A DNA stretch of 64,000 nucleotides from Dermatophilaceae bacterium. GTDB lineage: Bacteria; Actinomycetota; Actinomycetes; Actinomycetales; Dermatophilaceae. The stretch spans positions 1 to 64,000 of the forward strand of contig JACMPC010000083.1 of NCBI GenBank assembly GCA_014377705.1, read 5' to 3'. The position numbers and the translations under genes are program-made. Every line of letters starts with the position of its first letter. Positions within the stretch are counted from its first letter, which is position 1. The notes beneath the pieces are model-generated. The model searched no databases and was not told the origin of the DNA. It worked only from the letters and a program-made list of their open reading frames with translations. Of the stretch, positions 61,890-64,000 are shown piece by piece.

Positions 61890-63303
61890 ATTGACTTCCC
61901 TTGATGCGTCCTTCCTCTATATGGAGGGACTGACCACACCCATGCATGTCGGCTCCGTCTTGGTCTTCCAGCCACGCGACGGGGGGTTCGACTACGACGG
62001 CCTCGTCGCGCTGATCTCGAACAGGATCTCGCTCGTGCCCCGCTACCGGCAGTGTGTACGCGAGATCCCCGGCCGGCTCGCCAACCCCATATGGGTGGAT
62101 GACGAGGACTTCGACGTGACCTATCACGTTCGCCGTTCAGCGCTGCCACGGCCGGGCAGTGACGACCAGCTTCAGGAATTCGTCGCGCGCATCCAGTCCC
62201 GCCGGCTCGACCGCGGCCGACCGCTGTGGGAGGTCTATCTGATCGAGGGCCTGGCCAAGGGCCGTTTCGCGATCGTGACCAAGTCTCACCAGGCCCTGGT
62301 CGACGGCATCCACGCCCTGGACATCGCCAACGTCATCGTCGACGGCACCACGGTGCGGGACGACCCGGTCGCCGAGACCTGGCGTCCGGCTCGCGAGCCC
62401 AGTGACGTGGAGCTCGTCGCCTCGGCCTTCGTGGATGCCGTTCGCCGGCCCAGCCAGGTCGCGGACACGATGCGTGGTGTCATGACCGACGTCAAGGCAG
62501 TCGGCGGGCCGGTGTTCTCCGCGCTCGGCGCCGTCCTGTCGACGGTCGCCAGAACCGCCGTCCGGCCGGCCCCGGCCAGCCCGCTGAACGCCGAGATCGG
62601 TGAGGCGCGACGCTACGTCATCGTCGGCACGGACCTGGCGGACTACCGCACGGTGCGCAGCCGGCTGGCACTGGGCCACTACGCGGACGAGGTCACGATC
62701 AACGACGTGGTCCTCGCCACGATCTCGGGAGCCCTCCGGTCCTGGCTGCTGACTCGCGGTGAGGCGGTCCACAACGCGACGACGGTCCGGGCAATGGTCC
62801 CGGTCAGCGTCTACGGCACCGACGACACCGGCCGGGTCGGCGACAGAGTCACCGCCTGCTTCGTGGACCTGCCCGTCGGCGAGCCTGGCGCATCCATGCG
62901 GCTGCACCAGATTGCCTACGCGATGCGACAGCAGATCGAGGGTGGCCATGCCGTGGGTGCCGAGTCCCTCGCGGGCCTGGCCGGATTCACCTCACCGACG
63001 CTGCACTCCATGGGAGCACGACTCGGCAGCGCGATGTCCCGGCGGCTCTTCAACCTGATCATCACCAACGTTCCGGGCCCGCAGCAACCCCTGTATCTCG
63101 GCAGCGCACGCATGCTCTCCACCTACCCCGTGGTGCCGCTGGCCCGGGGCCAGGCGGTTTCGATCGGCCTGACCTCCTATGACGGCGGGGTCTACTTCGG
63201 GCTGAACGGTGACCGGGACGCCATGCCCGACCTGGACCTCCTGGGGCAGTGCCTGGTCGACTCGCTGGCTGACCTGGTCGAGATCAGGGACGCCCGCGGA
63301 TGA
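61879..63303 (+). CDS. WS/DGAT (wax ester/triacylglycerol synthase) family acyltransferase-like protein
   Basis: 474 residues, the family length. The N terminus (RLTSLDASFLYMEGLTTPMHVGSVLVF) and the C-terminal NVPGPQQPLYLGSARMLSTYPV and GQAVSIGLTSYDGGVYFGL are strong signatures of Tgs-type enzymes that acylate diacylglycerol or fatty alcohols. The active-site motif HHxxxDG reads HQALVDG (137-143), so the second His, the presumed general base, is Gln. Activity is therefore uncertain. In M. tuberculosis tgs3 (Rv3234c) occupies the equivalent position. GTG 61879 lies in the right arm of an inverted repeat. Confidence 0.85.
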   Translation: MSDRLTSLDASFLYMEGLTTPMHVGSVLVFQPRDGGFDYDGLVALISNRISLVPRYRQCVREIPGRLANPIWVDDEDFDVTYHVRRSALPRPGSDDQLQEFVARIQSRRLDRGRPLWEVYLIEGLAKGRFAIVTKSHQALVDGIHALDIANVIVDGTTVRDDPVAETWRPAREPSDVELVASAFVDAVRRPSQVADTMRGVMTDVKAVGGPVFSALGAVLSTVARTAVRPAPASPLNAEIGEARRYVIVGTDLADYRTVRSRLALGHYADEVTINDVVLATISGALRSWLLTRGEAVHNATTVRAMVPVSVYGTDDTGRVGDRVTACFVDLPVGEPGASMRLHQIAYAMRQQIEGGHAVGAESLAGLAGFTSPTLHSMGARLGSAMSRRLFNLIITNVPGPQQPLYLGSARMLSTYPVVPLARGQAVSIGLTSYDGGVYFGLNGDRDAMPDLDLLGQCLVDSLADLVEIRDARG

Positions 63304-64000
63304 GTCGGCCCACCCGGCGGGGGCTGGTGCTGGGTGGTGGCGGCGTCCTTGGCGCGGCGTGGATGGTAGGTGCCCTCCAGGCGCTGCAGGACGAGATCGG
63401 CGTAGACGTGCGCAGCTTTGACGCGTTCGTGGGCACGTCCGCGGGGTCGGTCCTGGCGGCACTGCTGGGCGCCGGGGTGAGCGTCGTGGACCTGGTCAAC
63501 CATCAGCGCGGGGACGACCTCGAGTCGGGTCGCCTTGCCGGTTTCCACTTCGACTACGAGGAGGCCACCGGGGGTGACCGGCCGGCGCGGGCGCGTCCGG
63601 GACTCGGCTCGCGAGAGCTCCTGATCCGCAACGCTCGCCAGCTCCATCAGCTGCCGCCCACGGCGGTTCTGTCGGCTTTCCTGCCCGAGGGCCGGGGCAA
63701 CCTCCACGCGGTCGGAGCCCTGGTCTCGCACGTGGTTCCGCGGGGCTGGGTCGCCCGCGACGGCGTGACCGTCGTGGCCCTCGACTACGACACCGGAGAG
63801 CGGGTGCCCTTCGGCAGGCCCGGGGTCCGGTCGGCTTCGCTGTCCGAGGCGGTGATGGCCTCGTGCGCGATTCCCGGGTGGTACCAACCTGTGATGATCG
63901 GCGATCACCGGTTCATCGACGGCGGCGCCTGGTCCTCCACCAACCTCGACCTGCTGGCTGGTGAGGGTCTTGACGAGGTGTTCGTTCTCGCCCCCCAGGT
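63300..64000 (+). CDS. Patatin-like phospholipase, 3' end outside window
   Basis: The ATG at 63300 overlaps the previous stop (ATGA). The frame is open to the window end, giving at least 233 residues. The oxyanion hole GGGGVLGAAWMVGAL begins at residue 12. The nucleophile elbow is GTSAG with S47, and the catalytic Asp is in FIDGGAWSSTN near residue 207. So the Ser-Asp dyad is complete in the visible part. Probably a lipid acyl hydrolase. Coupling to the WS/DGAT-type gene suggests a shared role in storage or membrane lipid turnover. Confidence 0.88.
   Translation, partial: MSRPTRRGLVLGGGGVLGAAWMVGALQALQDEIGVDVRSFDAFVGTSAGSVLAALLGAGVSVVDLVNHQRGDDLESGRLAGFHFDYEEATGGDRPARARPGLGSRELLIRNARQLHQLPPTAVLSAFLPEGRGNLHAVGALVSHVVPRGWVARDGVTVVALDYDTGERVPFGRPGVRSASLSEAVMASCAIPGWYQPVMIGDHRFIDGGAWSSTNLDLLAGEGLDEVFVLAPQ

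Overview
The window is high-GC DNA from an actinomycete. It carries a WhiB-family regulator, two coenzyme F420 biosynthesis genes (fbiA, fbiB), mycothiol disulfide reductase, the MtrA-MtrB-LpqB cell-envelope system, a WS/DGAT-type acyltransferase and an Rv3235-type protein. The order of core genes follows the Mycobacterium tuberculosis Rv3234c-Rv3262 and Streptomyces secA-mtrA-whiB neighbourhoods. A Micrococcales actinomycete (perhaps Intrasporangiaceae-like) is plausible, but this is inference from gene content only.

Layout. Bases 1-4700 hold an SGNH-domain acyltransferase tail, a secreted peptidoglycan-binding protein, a TIGR03089-type protein, an AlkA-type glycosylase, a 32-bp tandem repeat, and an Xre/DUF2975 regulator-membrane pair. 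Bases 4770-16078 are the conserved F420/whiB/mannose-phosphate block: fbiB-fbiA on the minus strand, then whiB, a very large GT2-membrane protein, DUF5719, an HExxH-less metallopeptidase homologue, DUF3499, a phosphomannomutase fused to a Trm112-like domain, and a SIS-domain isomerase. Bases 16089-25342 hold a second 32-bp repeat, a DUF2786 protein, mycothione reductase, a CDF transporter, a molybdopterin oxidoreductase, adenosylhomocysteinase and a GT87 mannosyltransferase. Bases 25535-29739 are mtrA-mtrB-lpqB.

Bases 29744-47842 look like an accessory insertion between lpqB and comF, which lie close together in the relatives I recall. It begins with two PIG-V-like mannosyltransferases and three paralogous GT-C-like membrane proteins. 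Then comes a tad/Flp pilus operon: two Flp pilins with duplicated upstream boxes, TadE, TadG, CpaB, TadZ, TadA, a von Willebrand-TadB fusion and TadC. It ends with a convergent two-component pair whose kinase has a degenerate ATPase domain. The sugar-transferase genes lie divergently beside the pilins, so pilus glycosylation is a reasonable hypothesis.

Bases 48046-64000 return to the core block: comF, hpf, a NarL-type regulator, a frameshifted YcaQ-type pseudogene with a foreign N terminus, a double GNAT, secA, an Rv3235-type protein, a LysM protein, a conserved hypothetical, a BldC-like DNA-binding protein, a SAF protein with a CpaE/ParA-like ATPase and HAD hydrolase, the WS/DGAT-type protein and a patatin cut by the window end.

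Two sequence-level themes recur. Many genes have no Shine-Dalgarno sequence but a TAGGCT-like -10 hexamer 5-7 bases before a GTG/ATG start, which suggests leaderless transcripts. Long perfect hairpins close several transcription units, and one sits directly on the start codon of the WS/DGAT gene. No tRNA, rRNA, CRISPR array or insertion sequence was recognised.
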